From Argyresthia goedartella (Eukaryota; Arthropoda; Insecta; Lepidoptera; Argyresthiidae), in assembly GCA_949825045.1 (NCBI GenBank), contig OX463807.1:40382749-40446748 (forward strand): a stretch of DNA of 64,000 nt. Direction: 5' to 3'. The translations under genes were made by a program, and so were the position numbers. Below are positions 54,359-64,000 of the stretch, one piece after another. The notes under the pieces were generated by a model. The model made no database searches. It saw only the letters and a program-made list of their open reading frames with translations, and was not told the DNA's origin. Every line of letters starts with the position of its first letter. Positions within the stretch are counted from its first letter, which is position 1.

Positions 54359-54865
54359 TCATCATAAAGAGAACAATAAATCTGATGAATCGCTCACATA
54401 GAGCTCCATTGTCTCATTCGATGACACTGCAAAAGTACAGAATAGAATAATGTTTAAGTCATGGTTAAATAGAATAATGTTTAAACGTATGTAATTAGAT
54501 ATAGTTCGCCACAGGGATGGTCATAGGGGAAAGGGGAAGTCATGAGGGGAGGGGCGCCCTGCACACCTCCCGCGCTCACAGCTCACCTGCAAAGGGCCTC
54601 TGTCACCTTTATCATAACTTGATGCTGTGCTGAGCGAGTGAGTCCGCATTGATCATGACATGAATGACCCCGACATCGATTTCGATCTTATTCACGTGGA
54701 CTCTTGTATGCACTGTCTTTAAATTGGCATCGGTTGCCACTTCGTAATTAACTCTTAACGCGACTACACCAGAAGCATGGTAATGTTTTTCGAGAGTACA
54801 TATAATATCTGTATGACCATTTTGTTAGCACGCGCTACAGCCGATCAATCGGCTGGATTTTAGAT
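54359..54865. other. Unassigned stretch
   Basis: A direct repeat of AGAATAATGTTTAA lies at 54443 and 54471. A G-rich run (GGGGAAAGGGGAAG...GAGGGGAGGGG) lies at 54528-54555. No gene. Confidence 0.35.
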
Positions 54866-54950
54866 GGCAAAATATTATTTACAAAGTTATTGGTGCCGCT
54901 TCTTTTATGCCCCATGTAGGTAACCAGGTGCATTCATAAGTATGTGTGTT
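54866..54950 (-). repeat. Dispersed GGGTTCCGTACC repeat, fragment (copy 4)
   Basis: AAAATATTATTTACAAAGTT followed by ATTGGTGCCGCTTC and GTAACCAGGTGCATTCATAA matches the middle block of the family in inverted orientation. Both ends are missing. Confidence 0.65.
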
Positions 54951-54969
54951 AGAAGTTCAGCTTTCCACT

Positions 54970-55034
54970 AATCTTTCACTTTCTTTCAATTAAAGATGTG
55001 GTCTACATCTTTAATTGAAAGAAAGTGAAAGATT
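54970..55034. repeat. Perfect 30-bp hairpin with 5-base loop
   Basis: The arm at 54970-54999 (starting AATCTTTCACTTTCTTTCAA) is the exact reverse complement of 55005-55034; the loop is GGTCT. The perfect match over 30 bp points to recent origin by a fold-back event. A small-RNA hairpin gene is possible but unsupported. Confidence 0.95.
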
Positions 55035-55524
55035 GAAGATGTATTCGGTGGACTTATCATGACAGTGTGACGTCACGGAACGTCGTTCGCTTTTGAAAAA
55101 TTGGCCAATCAGAATATCGTTTAAAGTCGCAATAAAAAGCTCGTGTGGCATAATCGAACACGATGACAACATTACAGTGATTGGTGACTTTTTCAGAAAC
55201 TATTAAATTTTCTAGATGTCACACTTACATGATAGATCTACAGGTTATTTGATTTTATAATAATTCCACTCGTTCTAATCAATAAGACGGGCTAGGCTAG
55301 GCTAGGGAGCAGCAAGCTGCAGTTTTTGTTTCTCTTAACAAATCACAGAGGGTTCCTTAGCTGAAAAGTATTAAAATTCTAACTTTATACAGTATTGTAA
55401 CATGGTTTTAGACTTGCTATTAAGTTTGGAAAATTATTTGTTACCTTCCAGGCTTTCTATATACATGCTATGGGAAGATGTCAGTAGTCTCAGATTATCT
55501 TAACTTTTATTAAATGACGTGACC
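55035..55524. other. Unassigned stretch
   Basis: A GGCTAGGCTAG tandem lies at about 55290-55306. No gene is seen. Confidence 0.3.
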
Positions 55525-56150
55525 GTACTGACTTTTGCGATCTGGCAACGATATCTGCCGAATACAGAATGCGTATCAATGTGCAGACGACCCAAGAAAT
55601 GAGCATCAATCAATACAGACGATACCCGAGTTTACCCGACCCGTCCACATCAATAGCAGATGCCTGGAGCTGGTCAACAAATTCAGATACTAAGGGAGTG
55701 TGGCGGACCAAATTGGAGGCACTGAGCTCAACATTGCCCGGATAAATAAAGCAAGAGCAGTATTTGGCCAGCTGACTAACTTCTGTTATGCCAAACAAAT
55801 TTCTCGCCGAACAAAAAGCAGGGTGTTCAACTCCAATGTATAGATCCAACTTTATGGCTATCTCCCAAAAACTTTAAATTTTTGTTAATAAGTCCCCGCA
55901 ATAAAAATCTTACAAATATTCTTGCCACAAACGATTACAAATAAGGACCTTTGGGAGATGACAGACCAGAAACAACAGATGTCGAGATCCTAGGACGGAA
56001 TTGCCGATGGATTGGGTACACACGGCGACAGAGAGTCCCGTCTGACCCGACAATCTTTTGTTTTCAACCCTGAGGGAGAGAGAGGGCCTGAAAGTGTTCC
56101 TGCAGGAGAGCAGCTGGCCAGAAACTGTTGAGGAAGTGGAAGGCTGTTAT
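55525..56150 (+). pseudogene. Second RTE-type reverse transcriptase remnant
   Basis: Readable pieces in order: CDLATISAEYRMRINVQTTQ, LELVNKFRY, GTELNIARINKARAVFGQLT, CYAKQISRRTKSRVFNSNV, then (after shifts) ITNKDLWEMTDQ and a GREGLKVFLQE tail. These match the C-terminal half of RTE-like ORF2 proteins after the catalytic motif. At least four stops or shifts are present. No tail or target duplication was located. It is more decayed than the copy at 918-5196. Confidence 0.75.
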
Positions 56151-57044
56151 TAACCTCATGGCATGAGGTTCAATATCGCCAAGCCTCATAACCAGGTCCA
56201 CTTGTTGACCGGTTAAGGTCTTTTGCTCCCCAAAGAGTTCGATTACCCAAGAAGGAGAACTGACTCTTTCGTCGAAGCATTAGAAGCATAGAGAGGATTC
56301 TACTTTTATACTCATACACTTTATGCTTAGAGAATTGCTGGGTTAAGCTTTGGTGCACATGGATGCTAAAAGTTGTCACCTTTGGTGAACACCGCGTGCA
56401 CTGCGTTTGTGGCGACATTTGTGCTCCGTGTGCGTCAGGCTTACTATCGATATAAGTACGTATCGGTTAAAAATGTTGTTAGTCGATATCTTAAACTCTT
56501 GACAGTCGAGATCGCGTCCAGTTACGTTATTTGACCTGTATCGTTCTTATTTCGTGCGTCGTAAGTATTTCATTCGTACCCTGAGTGACATCAACAACAA
56601 AACACAGGTGAAGGAAATTGCAACCGACAAATTGACGTCTGATATTTATTTAGATTAGTTCCTGGGTCTTCCGAGGTGATTTGACATTCGAACGTTCGAC
56701 CTATTTATTTTATTATTTAATCATTTATCGAACTGTTTTGACAAAATCATTATACATTTGTGGATTGTAGGATTCGTGGATCGGAACCGGAATTAACCGG
56801 AAGCTCGTTGCACCTCAACTTGCATTCGCAAGAATGTTACTTTTTACGGACACGGCGAATTCTAATATACTAACTAAACGAAGAAAATAATAATATTTGC
56901 TTATTGCACGAATAATCAAAACCTAACAAATTTTCACATTTCTCAACTTTTGTTTGGGAAATTTTGTAAAAGATAAATTAGTTTCGAATTGGTTGCGGAA
57001 CAACGCTTGATAGGATTGAACGGCGCGGGTCATGTGTTGTGGTT
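56151..57044. other. Unassigned stretch
   Basis: No gene or recognised element. Short frames on both strands have no motifs. Confidence 0.3.
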
Positions 57045-57485
57045 GGACAGCGACCTTCATATAACGTTATTTATTATCCTCACAACGTTATGCATCATAG
57101 CGCTATAGAAGACGTATTATAACGTTATAATTTCATAACGTTATAGGGCTATAACGTTGTTATCTTAGTTTTATAACGCTATATTCAGTAGCGTAAAATA
57201 ACGTTATGAATAACGTTATCACTACGTTATAGGGCATCTTTTTCACGCCCACACTCCTTCTTTATAGTCCATCTTTTTTACGCATTGCGCGCATGAGTAG
57301 TGTAGGTACCTAAGCAACACACAGCAGACATAGCGTACGGCAAAAGCGCAATAACTTTATTCATAACGTTATTTTGATTTCGGTATGTTTCTCCTACGGT
57401 TATGTTATCATAACGTTATAATAGCGCTACAATAACACAATAAAGCGTTACATTTTATAACGTTATGAAGGTCTGACTGCGACGC
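57045..57485. mobile_element. MITE packed with AACGTT palindromes
   Basis: Ends are inverted: GCGACCTTCATATAACGTTA near 57050 and ATAACGTTATGAAGGTC near 57454-57470. About ten AACGTT cores, mostly ATAACGTTAT, lie within, plus several TAGCGCTA words. Non-coding; the high density of one palindrome could reflect protein-binding sites or fold-back structure. Confidence 0.6.
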
Positions 57486-57558
57486 CGGTATTTGTTTAAC
57501 TAGTACAGTGCGCCTAAAGAAAAGTTTGAAACAAATAGGATAACCGTAACAGTATGTA

Positions 57559-57667
57559 GTAAGGTTTCATTTTGCTTGACGGCTAGATTCCTCTAGCAAA
57601 AGAGGTGGAGCGATAAGACAACCGTACTTCTGAGCGGTAAGGTATAATTTTGCTTGACTGCTAGCTT
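57559..57667 (+). repeat. Diverged direct repeat pair
   Basis: GTAAGGTTTCATTTTGCTTG and GTAAGGTATAATTTTGCTTG, each followed by AC.GCTAG.TTC, lie at 57559 and 57637. Each is preceded by an AACCGTA word. Likely a local tandem duplication. Confidence 0.65.
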
Positions 57668-58865
57668 CTCGTATGATTTACACCGTTGCTGTTTTTACAG
57701 CTTTTATTTTAATTTTTGACCTGAAAGCAGGATAGCATATTGCTTTTTTAGTGGGTTAGAAAGGGACCGGTATAGTCGTTGACTTCAACCTCAAAACAAT
57801 CGATACTCATATTTAAATAATATTGGACAAACAACTAAGAGAGCTTACTATATTTTATTTTATCATAAGTCATACATAAGTCATGTAGCTTATACCGCGT
57901 ATACCTAATTTATCGAAGTAATTATTGTTGTATTTAAACTTGATTATGTTATTTGTTTGCGAATAACTTCGATTTTTAAATAATAATACACAGTGAAACT
58001 GCAAATATTCTTTAAAAATAGAAGATAAAAATGTATTGTCTTTCCACAACTAGACTAATGTATCCAACATAATTTTTCACTTTTAATGAAGTTTATAAAT
58101 TGCTGATTTTAGTAGCCTTGCATTTTATTGTCTGGCAAAAGCTGAGAAAATTAGAGTATACTGTTCGGGGATAAAGATGTTTTGATCTTAGGCGCGCTTG
58201 AACCCCTCACTGCACTCAGGACTCACTCTATTCGCTCAGGAATAACCTGTCCCTCGTTACTTTCCAGATTCATTCAAGTGACATTAAACAGTGCTTTATC
58301 ACCTTGGTGTATACACTGCTATTACGAGGAAACTATTACAAAATTACCGAATACCTAATACTTCCCGAAAGAAAAATTGAATACCATTCAATGTCTTCAT
58401 TACGACATTTGACCAACATGAGAGCTGTGTGTGCGACACATTTCATCCAGCTCCAAGAACAACAGAGTCTGTCGCCACGGTGTCGGTAGACATTTTATTT
58501 CACTGATCAGCGCCTATTGATCAAAGCGTGATGATACATAACCACCAGAAAGTTTGGTGATATGATTATTTTTAATAAAAAACGCATTTCAATTGGTGCT
58601 GTTGAGCGAGATGTCGAGACAAACGGTTATCTGTCAATAGGTCATAGCTTTCATACGATTTTATTATTTTATGTAGAATATGCATGGCTAGATAGAAGAC
58701 AGCAGTGTAAGGTCAACGAAAGGGCTGTTTACAACTAATTTGCCTAATGGGTTGCCTAACAGCCAGTTGGCAGTTATAGAAACTATATTTATTTGGAGTG
58801 TTAGTTCCATTATTTTTTTGCTAAAACATGTCCCTTATTTTTGAGTTCAGGCCGTAACAAGTATA
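57668..58865. other. Unassigned stretch
   Basis: AT-rich, with no gene, repeat or element boundary that I can support. Confidence 0.3.
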
Positions 58866-59076
58866 ATTATAAATCAAACGAACTTACCTTGTGACGTTCG
58901 ATGATAATTATGTGAGAAGTTGGTTCCAAGACATATATATAACCTTTAGTAGTACGTATTCTTCGCCGAATGTCACGATTTTTAAAGCGCAGCTAAGTTA
59001 AGAAAAAAAATATCCTTATTCTGTTATCGGACCGCGCTCACTCTGCAACCGGACCGCGCTCGCTCCTGTCAATCAT
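58866..59076 (-). repeat. DIRS inverted terminal repeat, left copy with extension
   Basis: From about 58915 it matches the reverse complement of 62425-62588 closely. The outer ~49 bp (58866-58914) are the extension that is complementary to the internal region. Confidence 0.9.
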
Positions 59077-59177
59077 ATTAGTTTGAAGAAATCTTACCGC
59101 CAACGTAATTCTAGACTGAAAAAAGGTATATAGGGTATAATTAGATTTCTAATTAGGGTAGGGTGGGAGTGTGTATG

Positions 59178-59282
59178 TCTTGGAACCAACTTCTCACATA
59201 ATTATCATCGAACGTCACAAGGTAAGTTCGTTTGATTTATAATTATGTTCGGTTGGTTCCAAGACATATATATAACTTGTAG
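59178..59282 (-). repeat. DIRS internal complementary region
   Basis: Its first part is the reverse complement of 58866-58935 and its second part (from about 59247) is the reverse complement of 62553-62591, joined at AATTATGTTC. In DIRS1 this template is thought to align the ends so that a circular DNA can form. Confidence 0.9.
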
Positions 59283-59488
59283 GATGTTTAAAGAGTCGAG
59301 AGTTACTGTTTTTTAAGGAATAAAATAACTTTTTTTTTTAATCAATTCTAATTATATTTGAGATATCCGAGTTGCTAATAATTAGGTTACATTAGGTTTA
59401 TAGCTAGAGAACAGTTCAACTCATAGAGATATAAAGATTAATCAAACATACATAGGTAATATAACAAATAGATTATTCAGTCACGTGA

Positions 59489-60424
59489 CTATAATTCAAG
59501 AGTGTGACTGTCGAACTCTTGAATTATAGCACGAGTATACAATTCAGTAGACTCAAGTATAGGTCTATTGTAGAATCTTGCGAATGTTGTGGTGGATTTA
59601 CTCCATCCGGCAGTCTTCCTTATGATATCAATGTTCAAACCCACAGATTTAGCTTTCGAGGTAGAAGCATGTCTAGTACTGTGTGAGCTGAATATTGAAG
59701 TATCAATGCCGCTATTAGTCATTACTTCTTTTATCCAACGGCTCACTGTTTGTGAACCTATGTTAGAGTATGGTTTCCTAAAACTTATTATTAACATATC
59801 ATTATTATTGTTGTTTCTAAATTGTTTTGTCCTATCTATGTAATCTATCATAGTTTGAGCAGGGCAAATTTCAGGTCTTAACCTAAAGAAGGGTAATACA
59901 AATGTAGGTTGTGCAACTCCGGCCCTGGATGTTTTGATCAGATCCGAGATCTTTATTATTATATTGCCCTCTTGATGTACAATGTTATTTAGTTTTATAA
60001 GGCTCAATGTCTGTATTCTGTGTGCTGTAACTAAGGCTAGTATAGTTACTAACTTCTTAGAAAGTAACTCCAATGATATTTCGTTATGCGGATAGAGATT
60101 GCTAACAAAATTTAAAACTATGCTAGGATCCCAAGTTAAATCATATTTGGGATTTGTAGGCCTGAGCCTAAAGACTCCTTTAAAAAGGCGTTTAATTATG
60201 TCGTTTTCACCTATATGAGGACCTAAAATTAGTGAAAGTGCAGATCGACAAGAATTGAGACTGCCATATTTGTATCCCTCGTTGAATAATATAGTAAGAA
60301 ATTTAAGTACTTCCCTTATGTCCACAGATATTGGGTTTAACTCTTTTTCTGAGCAATATGACCACCAACTTTTAAGGCACGAGTTATACTGCATGAGTAT
60401 TCTCTGCAAGTGATGAGATAACAA
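59489..60424 (-). CDS. DIRS tyrosine recombinase, catalytic tetrad intact
   Basis: 311 residues from the ATG at 60424; homologous codons extend ~15-20 residues upstream in a continuous frame (EALLARGTPEDSLQLVISSL), so the native protein was part of pol. A SAM-like N-terminal domain (about 10-90) precedes the catalytic domain with Arg136 (TAHRIQTL), His248 and Arg251 (SSHSTRHAS), Trp274 (AGWSKSTT) and Tyr285 (FARFYNRPI). In DIRS elements this enzyme inserts a circular DNA copy without a target duplication. No stops are seen, so the recombinase remains a plausible active product. Confidence 0.9.
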   Translation of the reverse strand: MLSHHLQRILMQYNSCLKSWWSYCSEKELNPISVDIREVLKFLTILFNEGYKYGSLNSCRSALSLILGPHIGENDIIKRLFKGVFRLRPTNPKYDLTWDPSIVLNFVSNLYPHNEISLELLSKKLVTILALVTAHRIQTLSLIKLNNIVHQEGNIIIKISDLIKTSRAGVAQPTFVLPFFRLRPEICPAQTMIDYIDRTKQFRNNNNNDMLIISFRKPYSNIGSQTVSRWIKEVMTNSGIDTSIFSSHSTRHASTSKAKSVGLNIDIIRKTAGWSKSTTTFARFYNRPILESTELYTRAIIQEFDSHTLEL

Positions 60425-60486
60425 GTTGAAGTGAGTCCTCAGGTGTACCTCGAGCTAAGAGCGCTTCCCCCATAAGACTCCTGCAA

Positions 60487-60705
60487 CTAGGGTAAGGCTG
60501 CCGTGTAGCGGGTGTGGTTTGTTGGTTTACACCTTTCAATAGCTCTAATGTCCAATAAGTCTAAAATGGCCTTTTCTAGCAGTTTATGTTCCTTAGCTGA
60601 AGAATTTATGTTCTCAGACTGGTAAGTCACATATGAGGGTGTAACAGACAATGGAATGTCAAAGTCTTGAATCCATGACAAGATTATAGGGTCATTTGTT
60701 AACAA
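60487..60705 (-). pseudogene. DIRS reverse transcriptase N-terminal stub
   Basis: Reads LTNDPIILSWIQDFDIPLSV, then KEHKLLEKAILDLLDIRAIE, the start of DIRS pol before the RT fingers. The upstream codons (SGRLALFYDN) are cut by a TGA where a Trp is expected, near 60707. The frame ends at ~60490 and recombinase homology starts within a few tens of bases, so the catalytic RT, RNase H and DIRS methyltransferase-like segments have been deleted. Confidence 0.85.
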
Positions 60706-60818
60706 ACGTCAATTGTCATAGAATAGAGCAAGTCTTCCAGAACAAGATACCTTGTTTACTTCCTTGTCGGGTTGACTTGTTGAGCAGGAGGACGCTGGTA
60801 GGGATGTTGTCGAGGCTG

Positions 60819-62414
60819 TTATTGGTATTGATATGGCTGTTGGGGTTGGTAAGGCCTGGTTTGGTTGGTATGGTTGACATGATATGGTTTGAAGGTGCGG
60901 GCTCTGCCCACACTCGTGGTTCCTGGCTTGCGAGGGGGGCCCCTGTAGTTTAAAGTTTGTGGTGTACCAGAGTGGGCTCTTGGTGTACTAGAACTACCAG
61001 CAGGCTGGGTCTTTCTAGCTTGTTGCATCTCTGAACCAGTCTTTTGTACCACCTTGGCGGTTTTCATAGTCTCTTGGAGATTGCTGCCGAATAAATATTT
61101 CTCTTGTTTTACTTCCTTGATAATTTCCTTAGTATCTTTACTGAGGGAGTATAGTATTAGGGATCTTCTTGCCATAGTTTGTGAGTGTATGAGTTCGCTC
61201 ATTAGAGGACCTGCGTCACTGACCAGTTTTGTGGTTAACTTATTTGAGTTCTTATCCTTTACTAACTGGTCAAGGGCTACTGCAATACAGGCTGTTGCCT
61301 TTGCCAATTGATTGCTTCTGGCCCTTAAGGCGCAATCTCGTTTAAACACTGACTCTGGAATGGCAGTCTTCAACTCTGGGTTTATTTCTGGTGCCTCCAG
61401 GAATTTGCAATTTTCTGGGAGTGCCCTCTGGAGCTCTTGTTTCGCTTCTTTTTTTAGACCCTCAGAAACCACATGTTGCCATCTCTTGGCAATTTCCTCG
61501 AGCATGGGCTCATCATATGTCTCCTCGGATGGTGGTGGTTTGTCACCAAGAATGAGGAGCGTCTCCTCATCTACGATGAAGTCGTCTTGTGTATTGGTTT
61601 CTGAAATATTAGTGTACTGACTTCAGCAAATTATAGCAGATTTATTTATAGTTCAGTCTGCTGTAGGGAATTCCAGGGTATTGCCAAGTGCAAGACCGCA
61701 TGGATTTATTTTTGATGAGTGATGAATATCAAGGATATAAGAATAACTGCAAAAAGTGGTATTAAACCAACTGTAAGGGTATATTCACAAGTACTTTAGT
61801 ACCATTATATTTGTTATCAGGGAAGGTACCCCAAGGAATACGAAATTCCAAGAGTAAATTCGCAAGATAGGTGTGGATGGCCAACTCGGTTGAGTTTTTT
61901 ATTTTTTTTTTGTAATATGCTGTATTTCAAGGGAAGAACCACTTGTGATGTGACAAAAAAACTCACACCCGCTAGAGTTAATCCTCAGGAAAGGCATACC
62001 TATATACTTATATATATATATATACTTATATTGTTGATAGTTTCAATTCATCTTGGCACGTGTTTATAACCAAAAAAGAAAAACAAGGTAGGTAGCAAAA
62101 AAAAAAAACATACCTTCTGAAATTTCAATGTGTGGATTGGGATTAGGAGGGCTCATTTCATGGTCGGAAAGGCCAGTATGTGGAGTCTCAGGCGGGGCTG
62201 GAAGTCGTTCGTTGCTGGAGCTGGACTCTAACGAGACCTCACGTATCTTCCTTCTTTTTTCCAGCTTCCTTTCCAATCTTTTTAGTTTTTTCATGATTAT
62301 AGCATCACTGTCATGTTTCTCTCTTTTCCCCATTGTACTTAATTGGGAAATAACAGTTGGTTTTCTAAATTTTACTTCGTGGAAAGAAAATAACGATCTT
62401 GTGGCGTTCGGCAC
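60819..62414 (-). CDS. DIRS gag, two exons with spliceosomal intron
   Basis: Exon 1 runs 62414 (or ATG at 62333, MGKREKHDSD) down to 62114 and ends AGAAG|GTATGT. Exon 2 begins after AATATTTCAG at 61600 and runs to the stop at 60819. The phases agree (1+2 bases) and the product is ~333-360 residues. It has a basic helical N-terminus (KKLKRLERKLEKRRK), a Pro/Ser-rich stretch, an acidic linker (IVDEETLLILGDKPPPSEE), then LAKATACIAVALDQLVKD and SDAGPLMSELIHSQTMARRS typical of DIRS gag, and a Gly/Pro/Gln-rich tail. No stop in either exon. The intron has a short AT repeat near 62009-62031. Confidence 0.85.
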
Positions 62415-62424
62415 GAAAACGTAT

Positions 62425-62591
62425 ATGATTGACAGGAGCGAGCGCGGTCCGGTTGCAGAGTGAGCGCGGTCCGATTACAGAATAAGGATATTTTTTTTCT
62501 TAACTTAGCTGCGCTTTAAAAATCGTGACATTCGGCGAAGAATACGTACTACTACAAGTTATATATATATGTCTTGGGACCAACTGAACAT
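62425..62591 (+). repeat. DIRS inverted terminal repeat, right copy
   Basis: Reverse complement of 58915-59076 with a few changes. Tandem GAGCGCGGTCC units lie at 62440 and 62463. It ends CAACTGAACATAA before the flank. Confidence 0.9.
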
Positions 62592-62604
62592 AATAAGTCC
62601 TGTC

Positions 62605-62685
62605 ACCTGGAGTATTGAATGTCAGGCTATCGTAGGCACAATTGAGCCTCTGCTAAGCCGTAAGGGAAAAGGTTTTTTTCACTCG
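62605..62685 (+). repeat. SINE 3' fragment
   Basis: CACAATTGAGCCTCTGCTAA followed by GCCGTAAGGGAAAAGG matches the 3' part of the SINE at 63748-63785. The tRNA head is absent. Confidence 0.55.
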
Positions 62686-63547
62686 ACTCAAACTAAAATA
62701 AACGTAGCGCCAAACCACATAAAAATAGTTTAAAAATAAATTATGCTATTTAGCCAAAAAGATTTTCAAGGAGAGTTTACGAATACATAATATCCACATT
62801 TTGAATTCAATTCCGTAATGAAGCAAGTTAGTATTTCAGAAATACAGGAAAAAATAAAACAAATTAGAGGTCTTTTCGTAATTAAATCCTTTCAAGAAAA
62901 ATTCATCCAAACACGTTTTCCTTCAGTGAAAATCTTAGTGAAATTCTCAATGAACGTTAACCCAAAAATCAAATCTGTAGATGACTTTATAGTGGAGTAA
63001 ATGATACTACAGAAAGGTTAAATTTAGTTTTGATTCTAATAAAATCGAACGACTCCATGGTGTTTATCAAAGGGCTCTAAGGCCGGCTGCGGGCGCGAAT
63101 TCACGAACAAATTAAATGATTAGAATACACACGCAAATGGTAATTTTGACCTGACTTGAACAAAGTTATTTAGGTACTGATTCCAGAAATAGGTAGGTAA
63201 ATAGAGACAGTCACATTGAAGTGTTTTTACAATACTTATCTACACGAAGGTATTTTTTTTTCGGATGTGAGATAAATATGAAACGATGCGTATTAAATAA
63301 ATAGGCATTTATATGAATAAAATGATGCGTCTGACATTGTCCCAGATCCACTGTAGACAGACAACAAATCCAGAAGTAGGACAGCTTGCAAAAATATAAA
63401 TTTCACGCAATACTTTGACGATGTTTTCTGTCGCAATACCATCCATTTATTTTTGTCCCAATCTTCTTACATTTATATTTAAAAGTAGATAAAGTACCTA
63501 AATTACTGACAACATGTAGGTATTCAAAAATTCAAAAATAGTAAACG
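62686..63547. other. Unassigned stretch
   Basis: AT-rich. A 60-codon plus frame at 62818-63000 has no motif or support. No gene is called. Confidence 0.35.
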
Positions 63548-63810
63548 AACTCTCCGTGGTTCAACGGGTTTCACGCTTGCTTCTCACACTGGAGATGCAG
63601 GTTCGATTCCTGACCAGGTACCAATGAGATTAATTTATCTTAAGTACATTATACGGACGTTCTGACGGTGATGGAAAAACATCGTGAGGAAACCTTCATT
63701 ACTCCATAGCTGCGGCGATGGGCTAGCCCAAAACTGGCTCAAAGTGGGCAAAATTGTGCCTCTGCCACCCCGTATGGGAAAAGGTGTGACGCTATGTTAT
63801 GTTTTTTGTG
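63548..63810 (+). repeat. tRNA-derived SINE with intact A and B boxes
   Basis: The A-box-like TGGTTCAACGGG is at 63557-63568 and a perfect B box GGTTCGATTCC at 63600-63610, about 43 bp apart as in tRNA promoters. The body continues with ATCGTGAGGAAACC and a CTGCGGCGATGGGCTAGCCC block, ending ATGGGAAAAGGTGTGACGCT. It lacks a full tRNA cloverleaf and continues ~200 bp beyond, so it is a SINE and not a tRNA gene. RNA polymerase III could transcribe it. Confidence 0.85.
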
Positions 63811-64000
63811 TAAATACTATTGTTTAATACCAACACAGATATTTAGGTTATCGGAACGTAATAGTATTGAGTTGGTAGTAGTCTAGGGACGAAAGGTGTG
63901 GAAGAAAGATGGCGCCAACAATTACTACTTATATTGCTCTGTGCGCCAACATAAGGTGTCTGTAAAAATACTAAAATTAAAATAAACGTGTAAAAATTGC
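63811..64000. other. Unassigned end of window
   Basis: No gene or repeat is recognised in the last 190 bases. Confidence 0.3.

Larger units (their letters stand above)
58866..62591 (-). mobile_element. DIRS-type tyrosine-recombinase retrotransposon, internally deleted
   Basis: Sense order on the minus strand: right-hand ITR (62591-62425), gag with intron, start of RT, tyrosine recombinase, internal complementary region (59178-59282), left-hand ITR (59076-58866). The two ITRs are inverted copies of ~160 bp, sharing GGACCGCGCTC tandems and TTCGGCGAAGAATACGTACT. The internal region joins in reverse complement the outermost left end and the outermost right end. That is the circular-junction arrangement specific to DIRS1-like elements (PAT and Ngaro have split direct repeats instead). 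Reverse transcriptase, RNase H and methyltransferase-like parts are missing. Confidence 0.93.

Noticed and set aside
62818..63000. 60-codon Lys-rich frame as a small gene
   Set aside because: There is no motif, homologue, promoter or splice support; it is expected by chance in AT-rich DNA.
63557..63630. Functional tRNA gene
   Set aside because: A and B boxes fit, but the sequence does not close a cloverleaf and has a SINE body; related copies lie at 51150 and 62605.

Overview
This window looks like a transposon graveyard from an insect genome, most probably a moth or butterfly. The evidence is the AT-rich background, canonical spliceosomal introns, the tRNA-headed SINE with the internal GGTTCGATTCC box, the dispersed GGGTTCCGTACC repeat family, and the mixture of RTE-, CR1/Jockey-, BEL/Pao-, DIRS-, piggyBac-, Tc1- and Harbinger-type elements. 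I see no convincing host gene. Every long reading frame is best explained as part of a mobile element.

Layout. 1-917 holds repeat fragments. 918-5210 is an RTE-like LINE 3' half with a 12-bp target duplication, split by a 3.48-kb Harbinger-type element (1613-5088). A second copy of that Harbinger family lies in opposite orientation at 6148-9567, next to a small MITE, making a near-palindrome with 3.4-kb arms. A decayed DDE transposase (9868-10290), a dispersed repeat and a Tc1 element (10993-13158) carrying two LINE fragments follow. 15596-19888 is a complete DNA transposon with 20-bp perfect terminal repeats, a TCGA target duplication and an intact ~964-codon spliced DDD/E-type transposase gene. 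20880-37260 is a block of minus-strand non-LTR retrotransposons: LINE-B (lightly damaged, with a TTAA-flanked insert), LINE-C (both ORFs intact) and LINE-D (reverse transcriptase core deleted). 37554-40146 is a nearly intact piggyBac. 43852-49611 is a BEL/Pao LTR retrotransposon with near-identical LTRs but a broken reading frame. 51360-53400 is a 5'-truncated LINE-E with an open reverse transcriptase frame. 53900-58860 holds MITEs, a perfect hairpin and an RTE remnant. 58866-62591 is a DIRS-type tyrosine-recombinase retrotransposon with inverted terminal repeats, internal complementary region, a spliced gag and an intact recombinase, but no reverse transcriptase core. 63548-63810 is a tRNA-derived SINE.

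How the parts relate. The elements do not form pathways; their nesting gives a relative order. In two cases (the Harbinger in the RTE LINE, the TTAA element in LINE-B) removing the insert plus one target copy restores the host LINE reading frame, which fixes the insertion boundaries to the base. The most notable items are the TCGA-flanked transposon with its 54-bp minisatellite inside the coding region, the spliced and internally deleted DIRS element, the CWG-duplicating Harbinger family that carries captured LINE pieces, and a set of perfect hairpins, one of which is absent from its paralogue only 4.5 kb away.
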